DNA from: Cryobacterium sp. HLT2-28
GTDB taxonomy: Bacteria; Actinomycetota; Actinomycetes; Actinomycetales; Microbacteriaceae
Assembly (NCBI RefSeq): GCF_004402495.1
Contig: NZ_SOFH01000016.1
Coordinates: 62,001-126,000 of the forward strand
Length of the DNA: 64,000 bases
Direction of reading: 5' to 3'
A model generated the notes under the pieces. That model was not told the DNA's origin. It did not search any database and saw only the letters and a list, made by a program, of their open reading frames with translations. Below are positions 52,875-62,278 of the stretch, piece by piece (position 1 is the first letter of the stretch; each line of letters opens with the position of its first letter). Both the position numbers and the translations under genes were made by a program.

Positions 52875-53840
52875 GTGCACGACGTCGACACGGACGCCGG
52901 CCCCGGACTGGTGGTCGTGGTCGGGCCGACCGGCACCGGCAAGTCCGAGCTCTCCCTCGACCTCGCGGAACGCCTGGCCGCGCGCGGCCGGGCCGCGGAG
53001 ATCGTCAACGCGGATGCCATGCAGTTGTACCGCGGAATGGACATCGGCACCGCCAAGCTCTCCGTGGCGGAACGCCGCGGCATCCCGCACCATCTCCTCG
53101 ACGTGCTGGCGGTGACCGATGAGGCCACTGTCGCGCGGTACCAGGTCGAGGCCAGGGCGGCCATCACCGAGATCATCGGGCGGGGAGCCGTGCCCATCCT
53201 CGTCGGCGGCTCCGGGCTGTACGTGTCGTCTGTCGTGTTCGACTTCCAGTTCCCCGGCACCGACCCCGTGCTCCGGGCGCGGCTGGAGGCCGAACTGGTC
53301 GAGCAGGGCCCCGGCGCGCTCTACGCCCGGCTCAAAGCCGTCGACCCGGCCGCTGCGGCCCGGATCGGCGCGAGCAACGGCCGCCGGCTCGTGCGCGCGC
53401 TCGAGGTCGTCGAAATCACCGGAGCCCCGCACTCCGCGGCGCTGCCCGGTGACCCGGTCTACTGGCGGCCGACCGTGACCGTCGGGCTGCGCACGCCCCG
53501 GGACGAGCTGACGCCCCGCCTCGACGCGCGTGTCACCGCGATGTGGGCCGCGGGGCTGCCCGACGAGGTCGAGGCGCTGATCCCGGCGGGAATCGAAACC
53601 GGCGTCACGGCCAGCCGGGCCATCGGCTACGCGCAGGCGCTCGGCCAGCTTCGTGGCACCCTCACCCCTGCCGAGGCGATCGAGCAGACCCAGCAGTTCA
53701 CCCGCCGCTACGCCCGGCGACAGGTCAGCTGGTTCAAGCGCTCCCCGCACACCCACTGGATCGACTCCGCCGCCGCCGACCGGGTGCAGCAGGCCGTCGA
53801 TCGGATCGACGGCGGGATGCCGGCGACGCCGCTCTCCTAA
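52875..53840 (+). CDS. miaA: tRNA dimethylallyltransferase
   Basis: MiaA prenylates A37, giving the substrate of MiaB. The 321-residue protein has the P-loop GPTGTGKS (17-24), [29 protein letters not shown] and the C-terminal [20 protein letters not shown] 52875 is the start nearest to the P-loop that keeps the usual length. Confidence 0.95.
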   Translation: MHDVDTDAGPGLVVVVGPTGTGKSELSLDLAERLAARGRAAEIVNADAMQLYRGMDIGTAKLSVAERRGIPHHLLDVLAVTDEATVARYQVEARAAITEIIGRGAVPILVGGSGLYVSSVVFDFQFPGTDPVLRARLEAELVEQGPGALYARLKAVDPAAAARIGASNGRRLVRALEVVEITGAPHSAALPGDPVYWRPTVTVGLRTPRDELTPRLDARVTAMWAAGLPDEVEALIPAGIETGVTASRAIGYAQALGQLRGTLTPAEAIEQTQQFTRRYARRQVSWFKRSPHTHWIDSAAADRVQQAVDRIDGGMPATPLS

Positions 53841-53843
53841 ACT
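53838..53843 (+). promoter_or_regulatory. -10 box of dapF
   Basis: TAAACTGGACCCATG: the -10 box overlaps the miaA stop and the start follows after six bases, hence a leaderless transcript. The spacer GGACCC equals that of dapB. Confidence 0.65.
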
Positions 53844-53849
53844 GGACCC

Positions 53850-54731
53850 ATGGGACTGGATCTGAACTTCACCAAGGGCCACGGCACGGGCAACGATTTC
53901 GTGTTGTTCGCCGACCCTGACGGCCGCATCGACCTCACCCCCGACCAGATCCGCGCTGTCTGCGACCGCCGGTTCGGCATCGGCGGCGATGGCATCATCC
54001 GTGCGGTGCGTTCGCGCAGCCTCGACGCGGGCGGCGCCGCACTGGCCGAGGACGACCAGGCCGAATGGTTCATGGACTATTGGAACGCCGACGGCACCGT
54101 CTCGGAAATGTGCGGCAACGGCATCCGCGTGTACACCCGGTTCCTGGTGGAGCAGGGCCTGGCCACGCTCGCCGGCGGCGAGACCCTGAGCATCGGAACG
54201 CGCGGGGGAGTGCGCGACGTGCAGCGCGGCGGAACCGGCTACCAGGTCGACCTCGGCCGGTGGAAGCTCGACGGCGGGGAACCGCTCGTGCGGGCCAAGA
54301 ACCTGCCGGTCGCCCGCCCCGGCCTCGGCATCAACGTGGGCAACCCGCACGTCGTCGTGGCCCTCGCCGACGACGCCGAACTGGAGAACGCCGACCTCAC
54401 CTTCGTGCCGCAGCTCGACCCGGAGCCGTCGGCCGGCGCGAACATCGAATTCGTGGTGCCCAACGATCCGTTGGTCGTCGACGGCGTCGGCCGCATCCGG
54501 ATGCGCGTGCACGAGCGCGGCAGCGGCGAAACGTTGTCCTGCGGTACCGGCGCCGCCGCGGCGGCCCTCGCGACCCGGCACTGGGCCGGAGCCGGGGCAC
54601 CCAACCAGTGGCGGGTCGAAGTGCGGGGCGGCGTGCTGGGCGTGCGGATGTTCCCGACCGAGGACGGCGAGCACGTGTCACTGTCCGGCCCGGCCGACCT
54701 GGTCTTCGACGGGGTCTTCCGCCTGGCCTGA
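53850..54731 (+). CDS. dapF: Diaminopimelate epimerase
   Basis: DapF interconverts LL- and meso-diaminopimelate, using a Cys pair: Cys88 in SEMCGNGIR and Cys231 in SCGTGAAA. The 293 residues also show [14 protein letters not shown] at the start and [10 protein letters not shown] before the second Cys. Confidence 0.96.
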   Translation: MGLDLNFTKGHGTGNDFVLFADPDGRIDLTPDQIRAVCDRRFGIGGDGIIRAVRSRSLDAGGAALAEDDQAEWFMDYWNADGTVSEMCGNGIRVYTRFLVEQGLATLAGGETLSIGTRGGVRDVQRGGTGYQVDLGRWKLDGGEPLVRAKNLPVARPGLGINVGNPHVVVALADDAELENADLTFVPQLDPEPSAGANIEFVVPNDPLVVDGVGRIRMRVHERGSGETLSCGTGAAAAALATRHWAGAGAPNQWRVEVRGGVLGVRMFPTEDGEHVSLSGPADLVFDGVFRLA

Positions 54732-54774
54732 GAACGCGCCGGACCGGCTCCGTGTCAGGCGTCGTGCCCGGGAG

Positions 54775-55386
54775 TCACTCGTGGCGCTTGACGCGGAGCA
54801 CCCGGAAGCCCTTGCTGATGGCGTGCCGGCTGGTCGTGAACTCGTCGGGCAGGTCGCCGTCGAGCCAGCGCTGCAGCGAGTCGGAGCCGAGGTTGCGCTG
54901 CACGACGAGCCAGGCATCCGAGTCGGGCTCCAGGCGCGGCAGCCAGGTGTGCAGGAGGTTGTGCAGCTCGCTCTTGCCCACCCGGATCGGCGGGTTCGAC
55001 CAGATCGTGCGAAAGCTCAGATGGGCCGGAACCTGGTCGGGCAGCACGGCCGTGACGTTGGTCAGGCCCAGCTTCTCCGCGTTGAGCCGCACGAGGTCGA
55101 GCGCGCGCTCGTTCACGTCGACCGCCCAGATGGTGGCCCGGGGCGAGGCGAGGGCCAGGTGCAGGCTGATCGGTCCCCAGCCGCAGCCGAGGTCGAGGAA
55201 GTCGCCGCCCGGCGGCGGGGTCGGAGCGTTGCCGAGCAGGACCTGGGTGCCGGTGTCGATGTGGTCGGGGCTGAAGACCGAATTGGCGGTCGTCAACAGC
55301 CGGTCCTGGCCGCCCAGCGAAACAGTGATCTGCCTGAGTTTCAGGGCGCTGTCGGGTGCCGGGGTGAAGTAGTGGTCTGAGGCCAT
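54775..55386 (-). CDS. Class I SAM methyltransferase (RsmC-like)
   Basis: The 203-residue protein has the SAM motif FLDLGCGWGPISLHLA, the acidic motif IWAVDVNERALDLVRLNAEKL, and the catalytic SNPPIRVGK typical of RsmC-type base N-methyltransferases, pointing to 16S rRNA guanine methylation. ATG 55386 lies seven bases behind TAGGTT; a longer frame to 55449 overlaps hflX and is rejected. It is divergent from hflX, with only 42 bases between starts. Confidence 0.86.
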   Translation of the reverse strand: MASDHYFTPAPDSALKLRQITVSLGGQDRLLTTANSVFSPDHIDTGTQVLLGNAPTPPPGGDFLDLGCGWGPISLHLALASPRATIWAVDVNERALDLVRLNAEKLGLTNVTAVLPDQVPAHLSFRTIWSNPPIRVGKSELHNLLHTWLPRLEPDSDAWLVVQRNLGSDSLQRWLDGDLPDEFTTSRHAISKGFRVLRVKRHE

Positions 55387-55393
55387 AGTAGGG

Positions 55394-55399
55394 AACCTA
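55394..55399 (-). promoter_or_regulatory. -10 box of the methyltransferase gene
   Basis: TAGGTT on the minus strand, then seven bases and ATG 55386: leaderless. Confidence 0.6.
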
Positions 55400-55415
55400 T
55401 CGTGCTTCGAGGAAC

Positions 55416-55421
55416 TAAGGT
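55416..55421 (+). promoter_or_regulatory. -10 box of hflX
   Basis: TAAGGT, then seven bases and ATG 55429: leaderless. The two divergent -10 boxes are only 16 bases apart, so the promoters overlap and may compete. Confidence 0.6.
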
Positions 55422-55428
55422 TAAAGCA

Positions 55429-56967
55429 ATGATTGAGCCAACCGAGCACGACAACGACGACGATGTGGTAGCGCGCGTCCTGGCCAGCGCCGAGAGCAAA
55501 GCCGCTGGCTATTCGCTATTCCGGAGCGGTTCCGCCCAGGCCCTGCAGGCCGACTCGTCCACCGCGGAATCCGACGAGGGCCACGACGGGGCGCAGCAGG
55601 ATCGGGAGGACCGCAACGCGCTCCGCCGCGTGCCCAGCCTCTCCACCGAACTCGAGGACGTCACCGAGGTCGAATACCGGCAACTGCGACTCGAGAACGT
55701 CGTGCTGATCGGCCTGTACACCCAGGGCACCGTGGCCGACGCGGAGAACTCCATGCGCGAGCTCGCCGCCCTCGCCGAGACGGCGGGCGCGACCGTGCTC
55801 GACGGGCTGATGCAGCGCCGCGCCAAGCCCGACGCGAGCACCTACCTCGGCAAGGGCAAGGCCGAGGAACTCGCCGGCATCGTGAAGGCGATGGGCGCCG
55901 ACACCGTGATCGCCGACACCGAACTGGCCCCCAGCCAGCGACGCGCACTCGAGGACGTGGTCAAGGTCAAGGTCATCGACCGCACCGCCGTCATCCTCGA
56001 CATCTTCAGCCAGCACGCCAAGAGCCGCGAGGGCAAGGCGCAGGTCGAACTCGCCCAGCTCGAGTACCTCCTGCCGCGCCTGCGCGGCTGGGGCGACTCG
56101 ATGTCCCGACAGGCCGGCGGCCAGGTCGGCGGCGCCGGCGCGGGCATGGGCTCCCGCGGCCCCGGTGAAACGAAGATCGAGCTCGACCGGCGCCGCATCC
56201 ATACCCGGATGTCCCGGCTCCGCAAGCAGATCCTCGAGATGAAACCCGCCCGTGAAGCCAAGCGGGCCAACCGCAAGCGCAACTCCGTGCCATCCGTCGC
56301 CATCGTCGGCTACACCAACGCCGGCAAGTCGAGCCTGCTCAACCGGATCACCCGGGCCGGCGTGCTCGTGGAGAACTCCCTCTTCGCCACTCTCGACGCC
56401 ACCGTGCGCAAGTCGACAACGGCCGACGGGCGCCTGTACACCCTCACCGACACCGTCGGCTTCGTGCGCAACCTGCCTCACCAGCTGGTCGAGGCCTTCC
56501 GTTCCACCCTCGAGGAAGTGGCCGACGCCGACGTCATCGTGCACGTCGTCGACGGCTCCCACCCCGATCCGGCCAGCCAGCTCTCCACGGTGCGCGAGGT
56601 GATCGGCGAGGTCGGCGCCAGGGACATCCCCGAGATCGTCGTCTTCAACAAGGCCGACCTCGTCGGCGAGGACGACCGGCTGGTGCTGCGGGGGCTGTGG
56701 CCGCAGGGCATCTTCGTCTCCGCCCGCACCGGCGAGGGCATCGAGGAGCTTCTCGCGGCCGTCTCCGAGCTCCTGCCGCGCCCCAAGATCGAGCTCAGGC
56801 TGCTCATCCCCTACGAGCGCGGCGACCTCATCGCCGCGCTGCACGACCAGGGACAGGTGCTCTCGACGGACTACGTCGAGACCGGCACCGAGGTGACCGC
56901 CCTGGTCACCCCCGACATCCAGGCCCAGTTCGGCCCGTTCATCGTTCGGCCCTCCGTCAGCGCCTGA
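55429..56967 (+). CDS. hflX: GTPase HflX
   Basis: HflX binds the large ribosomal subunit and rescues or splits stalled ribosomes. The 512-residue protein has an acidic lead, the HflX N-terminal domain (DASTYLGKGKAEELAGIV), the Gly-rich RQAGGQVGGAGAGMGSRGPGETKIE, and the G domain with GYTNAGKSS (294-302), DTVGFVRNLPHQLVEAF, NKAD and SARTGEG. The start at 55429 is preferred to 55402 because of the -10 box. Confidence 0.94.
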   Translation: MIEPTEHDNDDDVVARVLASAESKAAGYSLFRSGSAQALQADSSTAESDEGHDGAQQDREDRNALRRVPSLSTELEDVTEVEYRQLRLENVVLIGLYTQGTVADAENSMRELAALAETAGATVLDGLMQRRAKPDASTYLGKGKAEELAGIVKAMGADTVIADTELAPSQRRALEDVVKVKVIDRTAVILDIFSQHAKSREGKAQVELAQLEYLLPRLRGWGDSMSRQAGGQVGGAGAGMGSRGPGETKIELDRRRIHTRMSRLRKQILEMKPAREAKRANRKRNSVPSVAIVGYTNAGKSSLLNRITRAGVLVENSLFATLDATVRKSTTADGRLYTLTDTVGFVRNLPHQLVEAFRSTLEEVADADVIVHVVDGSHPDPASQLSTVREVIGEVGARDIPEIVVFNKADLVGEDDRLVLRGLWPQGIFVSARTGEGIEELLAAVSELLPRPKIELRLLIPYERGDLIAALHDQGQVLSTDYVETGTEVTALVTPDIQAQFGPFIVRPSVSA

Positions 56968-56979
56968 GCCGGATCTGGG

Positions 56980-57028
56980 CAGGCTCGATCACCGGGGCCG
57001 GCTCTCGACAGGTTCGATCACCGCGGCC
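56980..57028. repeat. Two copies of a 20-bp repeat, 29-bp period
   Basis: CAGGYTCGATCACCGSGGCC occurs at 56980-56999 and 57009-57028 between hflX and metF. Similar CAGGCTCGATCACCG strings are common between genes in Microbacteriaceae, so this may be a dispersed element; that cannot be tested inside this window. Confidence 0.7.
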
Positions 57029-57075
57029 TGCGCGAAACATAAAGTCACAGTCTGGCGGCCCCCGAGCGGGGTTGC

Positions 57076-57231
57076 TAGAGTCTCATTCAATCGTTGCCGC
57101 CGAGGTTTCACGTCGGGGGCATGGAGCGACAGCCGAGCCCGGCATCCGCCCGCGAACACCCGCCAGGCCTGCCTGGCGGTCCGCGGCCGCCCGGCACCCG
57201 CCGGTGCGGGCAACTGTCGAATGAGGTGCAC
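57076..57231 (+). promoter_or_regulatory. Promoter and structured leader of metF
   Basis: TAGAGT at 57076-57081 is a candidate -10 box. The leader of about 145 bases contains the perfect hairpin CGCCAGGC/GCCTGGCG (57161-57178) and another GC-rich one around 57192-57211. It does not show a SAM riboswitch core that I can recognise. A cis-acting RNA is possible. Confidence 0.4.
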
Positions 57232-58215
57232 ATGCAGAAGACGTCGGACCCGGCCTGTTCCGGTCGAATCCCGTTCTCCTTCGAGCTCTATCCGGCCAGG
57301 ACGGATGCGGCCGCATCCGCTCTCGAGACGACGATCGAGCGGCTCGCCGCGGCCGGGCCGGACTTCCTCTCGGTCACCTACGGTGCCAACGGGTCCTCCC
57401 GCCGTTCCTCGCTCGACGTGCTCAGCCGGATCCTGCGCACCACGAACGTCGAGGCCATGGCCCACCTCACCTGCGTCGGCTCCACCCATGAGGAGGCGAA
57501 CCGGCTGATCCGTGAGTTCCTCGACGCGGGAGTGCGCAGCTTCCTCGCGCTGCGCGGCGACCCCCCGGCGGGAACGAAGGAGGGCGAGGCGTTCCTCGGC
57601 GACTTCGGCAGCGCCGCCGAACTCGTGCAGCTCATCCACCGGGTGCAGGCCGAGAAATCGCCGTACCGGGAGTCGATCATCCCCGGCATCCCGGCCGCCC
57701 GCGCCGTGAAGCCCGGGCGCGAGAAGGTGCGCATCGCCGTGGCGGCGTTCCCGAACGGGCACCCGCGCTCCCGGTCCTCGGCGCAGGACATCGACACCCT
57801 GCTCGCCAAGCAGGCCGCGGGGGCGAACCTCGGCATCACGCAGCTGTTCTTCCATGCCGACGACTACCTTTGCTTCGCCCAGCGCGCCAGGGAGGCCGGC
57901 GTCCTCTTCCCGCTCCTTCCCGGCATCATGCCGGTGACGAGCCCGGCGAGACTGCGCCGCATCATCGAGCTGTCCGGCGAACAAATGCCCTCCGACCTCT
58001 CGATCCAGCTCGAGATCGAACCGACCAAGGAAGGCCAGCGTGAGATCGGCATCCAGCACGCCATCGACCTCGCCGGCCAGGTGATCGCCGGCGGGGCTCC
58101 CGGGCTGCACCTCTACGCCTTCAACGAGCACGAGACCGTGCTCGAGGTGCTCGGCGGCTGCGGACTGCTCACGGCTCCGGTCTCGGCGCCGACGAAGCTG
58201 CCGGCGACCGTGTAG
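57232..58215 (+). CDS. metF: Methylenetetrahydrofolate reductase
   Basis: MetF makes 5-methyl-THF for methionine synthesis. The 327-residue FAD TIM barrel has IPFSFELYPARTD, DFLSVTYGANGS with the expected Asp/Thr area, AHLTCVGST, FLALRGDPP and TQLFFHADDYLCF. ATG 57232 follows GAGGTG; the frame upstream to 57094 is non-coding leader. metE follows after 177 bases. Confidence 0.92.
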   Translation: MQKTSDPACSGRIPFSFELYPARTDAAASALETTIERLAAAGPDFLSVTYGANGSSRRSSLDVLSRILRTTNVEAMAHLTCVGSTHEEANRLIREFLDAGVRSFLALRGDPPAGTKEGEAFLGDFGSAAELVQLIHRVQAEKSPYRESIIPGIPAARAVKPGREKVRIAVAAFPNGHPRSRSSAQDIDTLLAKQAAGANLGITQLFFHADDYLCFAQRAREAGVLFPLLPGIMPVTSPARLRRIIELSGEQMPSDLSIQLEIEPTKEGQREIGIQHAIDLAGQVIAGGAPGLHLYAFNEHETVLEVLGGCGLLTAPVSAPTKLPATV

Positions 58216-58392
58216 ATCGGCCCCGCGGCGGCTCGTCCCCGGCCGTCACCCTCTTCCTTTCCCCTCCCACCGAACGGCCCGCACGCGCCTCGGAGATACC
58301 GTCGCGCCCGAAATCGTGCGGGCACAGGCACTGCTCGCACCGAAAAGCCCCGCACCATCCGAGGCACGATCCCACCCCGCAAAGGACACCCC

Positions 58393-60726
58393 ATGACCGC
58401 CACCTCCCCATTCCCTGCCGGCACCATCCTCGGCTACCCGCGGATCGGCCCCCGCCGCCAGCTCAAGAAGGCCGTCGAGTCGTTCTGGGCCGGCACGACC
58501 AGCGCCGCCGAGCTCGAGGACACCGCGGCCACCCTGCGCCAGGCCACCCGGGAGCGCCTCGTGGCCCTCGGCCTCGGCGCCGACGACTCGTCCATCCCCG
58601 GCTCGTTCTCCTTCTACGACCAGGTGCTCGACACCCTCTGCACCGTCGGAGCCGTCCCCGCCCGGTATGCGTCGCTGGTGGGCGCCGACGGGGGGATCGA
58701 CCTGGCCGGGTACTTCACCCTCGCCCGCGGCGCGGGCGAGAACCTGCCGCTCGAAATGACGAAATGGTTCGACTCCAACTACCACTACCTGGTCCCCGAA
58801 ATCGGCCCGGAGACCGTGTTCTCGCTCTCCAGCGATCGCATCGTGCGCGAGTTCGTCGAGGCGAAAACGGCCGGCTACCTCACCCGCCCGGTCATCGTCG
58901 GCCCGGTCACGTTCCTCCTGCTGAGCAAGGCCAGTGACGAGGCCCCCGCCGGATTCTCGCCGCTGGACCGCCTCGACGACCTGCTCCCCGTCTACACCGC
59001 CCTGCTCCAACGACTTGCCGAAGCCGGCGCCGAGTGGGTGCAACTCGACGAGCCGGCTCTGGTCAGCGAGAGCATCGACGCCCCTCGGGACAAGGCACTG
59101 ACCGCGCTCGGCCGGGCCTACGCCACCCTGGGCCGTCTTGCCGCCCGGCCGGCCATTTTCGTCGCGGCACCCTATGGCAGCCTCGACGACGCCCTTCCCG
59201 TGCTCGCCGGCACGCCGGTCGACGCGATCGGACTCGACCTCGTGCGCGGCGCCCTGCCCCAGGACACCCCCGGCCTGGCCGGGAAAACCCTCGTCGCCGG
59301 GGTGATCGACGGGCACAACATCTGGCGCGGCGACCTGGCCGGCGCGCTCGAGAAGGCCGAACGGCTTAGCGCCCTCTCCCCGCGGGTAGCCGTGTCCACG
59401 TCCACCTCCCTGCTGCACGTTCCCCACGACGTCGACGACGAGTCCGCGCTCGGCGACGAACTGACGTCCTGGCTGGCCTTCGCCGACCAGAAGGTCGGCC
59501 AGGTCGCCGCAGTGGCCCGAGGCCTGTCGAAGGGCCGGGAAGCCATCGCGGCCGAGCTGGCGGCAGCATCCGCCGCGCTCGAATCCCGGCGCAGCGCGCC
59601 AGGCGTGCGAGACGCCGCGGTGCGGGCCCGCGCCGGGGCGCTCACCGAGGCCGACTTCAGCCGCGGCGACTATCAGACTCGGCTGGCCGCGCAGGATGCC
59701 GCCCTCGGGTTGCCCCTGCTGCCGACCACGACCATCGGGTCCTTCCCGCAGACCGGGGAGATCCGCCGGGCCAGGGCCAGGCACCTCGCCGGAACGCTGT
59801 CCGCCGACGGCTATCGCACCCTGATGGAGGCGGAGATCGCCCGGGTGGTCGCCTTGCAGGAGGAGATCGGGCTCGACGTGCTCGTGCACGGCGAGCCGGA
59901 GCGCAACGACATGGTGCAGTACTTCGCCGAGCAGCTCGAGGGCTTCCAGGTGACCGAGAACGGCTGGGTGCAGTCCTACGGCAGCCGGTGCACCCGGCCG
60001 TCGATCCTCTGGGGAGACGTGTCCCGGCCCCGCCCGATCACCGTCGACTGGTCGACCTACACCCAGGGACTGACCAGGAAGCCGGTCAAGGGGATGCTCA
60101 CCGGACCGGTCACGATCCTCGCCTGGTCGTTCGTGCGCGACGACCAGCCGCTGGGGGACACCGCCCGGCAGGTCGCGTTGGCGCTCCGGGACGAGATCAC
60201 CGACCTCGAGGCGGCCGGGATCGGCCTCGTCCAGGTCGACGAACCTGCCCTGCGCGAACTCCTCCCATTGAAGAAGAAGGACCACGCCGACTACCTCGAC
60301 TGGTCGGTCGGCTCCTTCCGCCTCGCCACGGCCGGCGTGGCCGACGCCACCCAGATCCACACCCACCTCTGCTACTCGGAGTTCGGCGTGGTGATCGACG
60401 CCATCCGGAACCTCGACGCCGACGTCACCAGCATCGAGGCCGTGCGCTCCCGGATGGAGGTTGTCGCCGACATCGAGGCCGGCGGATTCGACCACGGCAT
60501 CGGACCGGGCGTGTACGACATCCACTCACCGAGGGTGCCGAGCGTGGCGGAGATCACGGAACTGCTCGACCGGGCCCTCGAATCCATCCCGGAGCGCCAG
60601 GTCTGGGTCAACCCGGATTGCGGACTCAAGACCCGCGGCTACGCGGAGACCGCCGAATCGCTGCACAACATGGTGACCGCCACCCGCGCGGTGCGCGCGC
60701 GCATCGGTGCCGGCATCCCCGCCTAG
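58393..60726 (+). CDS. metE: Cobalamin-independent methionine synthase
   Basis: MetE transfers methyl from 5-methyl-THF to homocysteine. The 777-residue double-barrel protein begins [21 protein letters not shown]. Its zinc ligands are seen in [10 protein letters not shown] (His658, Cys660) and NPDCGLKTR (Cys743), with [20 protein letters not shown] between. ATG 58393 follows AAAGGA. It stands downstream of metF, so the pair supplies methionine. Confidence 0.96.
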   Translation: MTATSPFPAGTILGYPRIGPRRQLKKAVESFWAGTTSAAELEDTAATLRQATRERLVALGLGADDSSIPGSFSFYDQVLDTLCTVGAVPARYASLVGADGGIDLAGYFTLARGAGENLPLEMTKWFDSNYHYLVPEIGPETVFSLSSDRIVREFVEAKTAGYLTRPVIVGPVTFLLLSKASDEAPAGFSPLDRLDDLLPVYTALLQRLAEAGAEWVQLDEPALVSESIDAPRDKALTALGRAYATLGRLAARPAIFVAAPYGSLDDALPVLAGTPVDAIGLDLVRGALPQDTPGLAGKTLVAGVIDGHNIWRGDLAGALEKAERLSALSPRVAVSTSTSLLHVPHDVDDESALGDELTSWLAFADQKVGQVAAVARGLSKGREAIAAELAAASAALESRRSAPGVRDAAVRARAGALTEADFSRGDYQTRLAAQDAALGLPLLPTTTIGSFPQTGEIRRARARHLAGTLSADGYRTLMEAEIARVVALQEEIGLDVLVHGEPERNDMVQYFAEQLEGFQVTENGWVQSYGSRCTRPSILWGDVSRPRPITVDWSTYTQGLTRKPVKGMLTGPVTILAWSFVRDDQPLGDTARQVALALRDEITDLEAAGIGLVQVDEPALRELLPLKKKDHADYLDWSVGSFRLATAGVADATQIHTHLCYSEFGVVIDAIRNLDADVTSIEAVRSRMEVVADIEAGGFDHGIGPGVYDIHSPRVPSVAEITELLDRALESIPERQVWVNPDCGLKTRGYAETAESLHNMVTATRAVRARIGAGIPA

Positions 60727-60755
60727 CAGCGGCCGCGGCCTGAGCGCCACCCGAA

Positions 60756-60797
60756 CGCAGAACGGCCCTGCCGGAACACCGACAGGGCCGTTCTGCG
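60756..60797. terminator. Two-way terminator between metE and lexA
   Basis: CGCAGAACGGCCCTG (60756-60770) and CAGGGCCGTTCTGCG (60783-60797) form a perfect 15-bp stem with a 12-base loop between the convergent genes. There is no T tract. Confidence 0.85.
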
Positions 60798-60805
60798 CGA
60801 GAAGA

Positions 60806-61510
60806 TCAGACCGAGCGCAGCACCGCCACGATCTTGCCGAGAATCTCGGCGTGGTCGCCGACGATGGGCTCGAAGTTGGTGTTGCGCGGCAGCAGCCAGA
60901 TGTGTCCGTCGCGCTGGCGGAAGACCTTGACCGTCGCCTCGCCGTCGAGCATGGCCGCGACGATCTCGCCGTTCTCGGCCGTCTTCTGCTGGCGGACGAC
61001 GACCCAGTCGCCGTCGCAGATGGCGGCGTCGATCATCGACTCGCCGACGACCTTGAGCATGAAAAGTTCGCCCTTGCCGACCAGCTGGCGCGGGAGCGGG
61101 AAGATCTCGTCGATCATCTGGTCGGCCATGATCGGCACGCCGGCCGCGATCCGGCCGACCAGCGGCACCATGGCCGCATCGCCGACCTGCACACCCGACT
61201 GGTAGCTCTCCGCACCGCCGGCCGCCACGTCCTCCGGCGACTGCGGAATCTCGATCAGCACCTCGAGCGCCCGAGGCCGGTTCGGGTCGCGCCGGAGGTA
61301 CCCGCTCAGCTCCAGCTGGTTGAGCTGATGGGTGACGCTCGACAGCGACGAGAGGCCGACCGCGTCCCCGATCTCGCGCATGCTCGGCGGATAGCCGCGC
61401 TCACTCACCGAGCGCTGGATCACGTCCAGGATGGCGAGCTGTTTCTCACTGAGGCTCTTGCGCCGCCTGGTTCCGCCCTTGTCGCGGGGACCGCTGCTGT
61501 CCTGCGTCAC
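60806..61510 (-). CDS. lexA: SOS repressor LexA
   Basis: The 234-residue protein has a winged HTH ([48 protein letters not shown], residues 19-67), the cleavage site Ala123-Gly124 (GRIAAGVPI), and the Ser158 (GESMID) and Lys195 (ATVKVF) dyad of the self-cleaving S24 domain. The GTG start at 61510 follows GAGGAG. It controls recA and probably the divergent LysM gene. Confidence 0.96.
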   Translation of the reverse strand: MTQDSSGPRDKGGTRRRKSLSEKQLAILDVIQRSVSERGYPPSMREIGDAVGLSSLSSVTHQLNQLELSGYLRRDPNRPRALEVLIEIPQSPEDVAAGGAESYQSGVQVGDAAMVPLVGRIAAGVPIMADQMIDEIFPLPRQLVGKGELFMLKVVGESMIDAAICDGDWVVVRQQKTAENGEIVAAMLDGEATVKVFRQRDGHIWLLPRNTNFEPIVGDHAEILGKIVAVLRSV

Positions 61511-61612
61511 GATGTCGCTCCTCGTCTCGGTGAACCGGTCCTGTCGGCGGTCGAAACCGCCGTCAGACCCGAATGTCGGTGGCGTCTGGTTGATTCAATC
61601 CAGACAATCGAA

Positions 61613-61652
61613 ACTGTATCCATCTCGAGCACGATAAACAAACATCTATTCG
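61613..61652 (-). promoter_or_regulatory. lexA promoter with overlapping LexA box
   Basis: On the minus strand TTGTTT (61641-61636) and TACAGT (61618-61613) are 17 bases apart. CGAATAGATGTTTG (61652-61639) overlaps the -35 and is one base off the SOS pattern CGAAY-N4-GTTCG, consistent with autorepression. Confidence 0.65.
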
Positions 61653-61711
61653 AGTGTGTCGTCACATTTTTTTGGGAAACAACGGAAATATTGCTTGATT
61701 GTTCGAAGAAT

Positions 61712-61738
61712 CGAATATACATTCGGAACATAGGTTCG
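61712..61738 (+). promoter_or_regulatory. Two abutting LexA boxes ahead of the LysM gene
   Basis: CGAATATACATTCG (61712-61725) is a perfect palindrome of SOS type, and GAACATAGGTTC (61726-61737) directly joins it. They lie between lexA and the divergent LysM gene. Confidence 0.8.
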
Positions 61739-61775
61739 CATCCGGCTTTCCCGGCCGAGAGCCGGATGCGTTTTT
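61738..61775 (+). terminator. Terminator-like hairpin in the LysM gene leader
   Basis: GCATCCGGCT (61738-61747) pairs perfectly with AGCCGGATGC (61760-61769), followed by GTTTTT. It sits after the LexA boxes and before the ribosome site (AGGAGG, 61780-61785) of the LysM gene, so it could stop the SOS transcript early. Confidence 0.65.
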
Positions 61776-61791
61776 ACACAGGAGGTTCGAC

Positions 61792-62214
61792 ATGAGCACT
61801 GCAATCGGAATGACTGCCCTCGGAAGCAACGGGGCGCTCGACCTGGGCGCCGTCCGATCAGGCACCGTCCAGATGCCCTCCGTCCGCACCCGCCTGCACC
61901 TCACCCGACGCGGTCGAGTCGTCTTCACGACGCTCGCAGCGATCCCCCTCGCCGCCGCCGCGCTCGCCCTCGCCCTCAACGGCGGGATCGCAGCGGCGGA
62001 GGGCACCAGCGCCGGTGCGGCCACGGTGGCCGACGTCGCAACGGTCTTCGACTACGTCACCATCGCGTCGGGCCAGTCCCTGTGGCAGCTGGCCGAGACC
62101 ATCGCCCCCACCTCAGACCCGCGCGACGTGATCGCCGAGATCGTCAGCCTGAACCAGCTGCCTTCCGAGAACGTGCAGCCGGGCCAGCGCCTCGCCCTGC
62201 CGGCCAGGTTCTGA
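61792..62214 (+). CDS. LysM membrane protein, candidate SOS cell-division inhibitor
   Basis: The 140-residue protein has a cytosolic N-terminus (1-42), one membrane helix (about 43-68), a short Ala/Gly spacer and an outer LysM domain (87-138: YVTIASGQSLWQLAETIAPTSDPRDVIAEIVSLNQLPSENVQPGQRLALP). Its place divergent from lexA, behind SOS boxes, equals that of YneA in Bacillus, DivS in Corynebacterium and Rv2719c in Mycobacterium, which act on division during DNA damage. The function here is inferred from that pattern. The start has a strong ribosome site. Confidence 0.85.
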   Translation: MSTAIGMTALGSNGALDLGAVRSGTVQMPSVRTRLHLTRRGRVVFTTLAAIPLAAAALALALNGGIAAAEGTSAGAATVADVATVFDYVTIASGQSLWQLAETIAPTSDPRDVIAEIVSLNQLPSENVQPGQRLALPARF

Positions 62215-62265
62215 ATCGACTGGGGCGTGATCGGTACCGCCCGGGGGACACCCGGGCATCCCCGG

Positions 62266-62271
62266 TAGCAT
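62266..62271 (+). promoter_or_regulatory. -10 box of hisC
   Basis: TAGCAT, then seven bases and GTG 62279. The spacer TGGGGGA is G-rich, but a ribosome site at zero distance would not work, so a leaderless start is more likely. Confidence 0.55.
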
Positions 62272-62278
62272 TGGGGGA

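Noticed and set aside
57082-57231. SAM-type riboswitch ahead of metF
   Set aside because: I could not find the conserved core of any SAM riboswitch class; only generic GC-rich hairpins are visible.
61731-61745. TAGGTTCGCATCC resembles a tRNA T-arm
   Set aside because: No acceptor, D or anticodon arms fit around it; it is part of the second LexA box and the leader hairpin.
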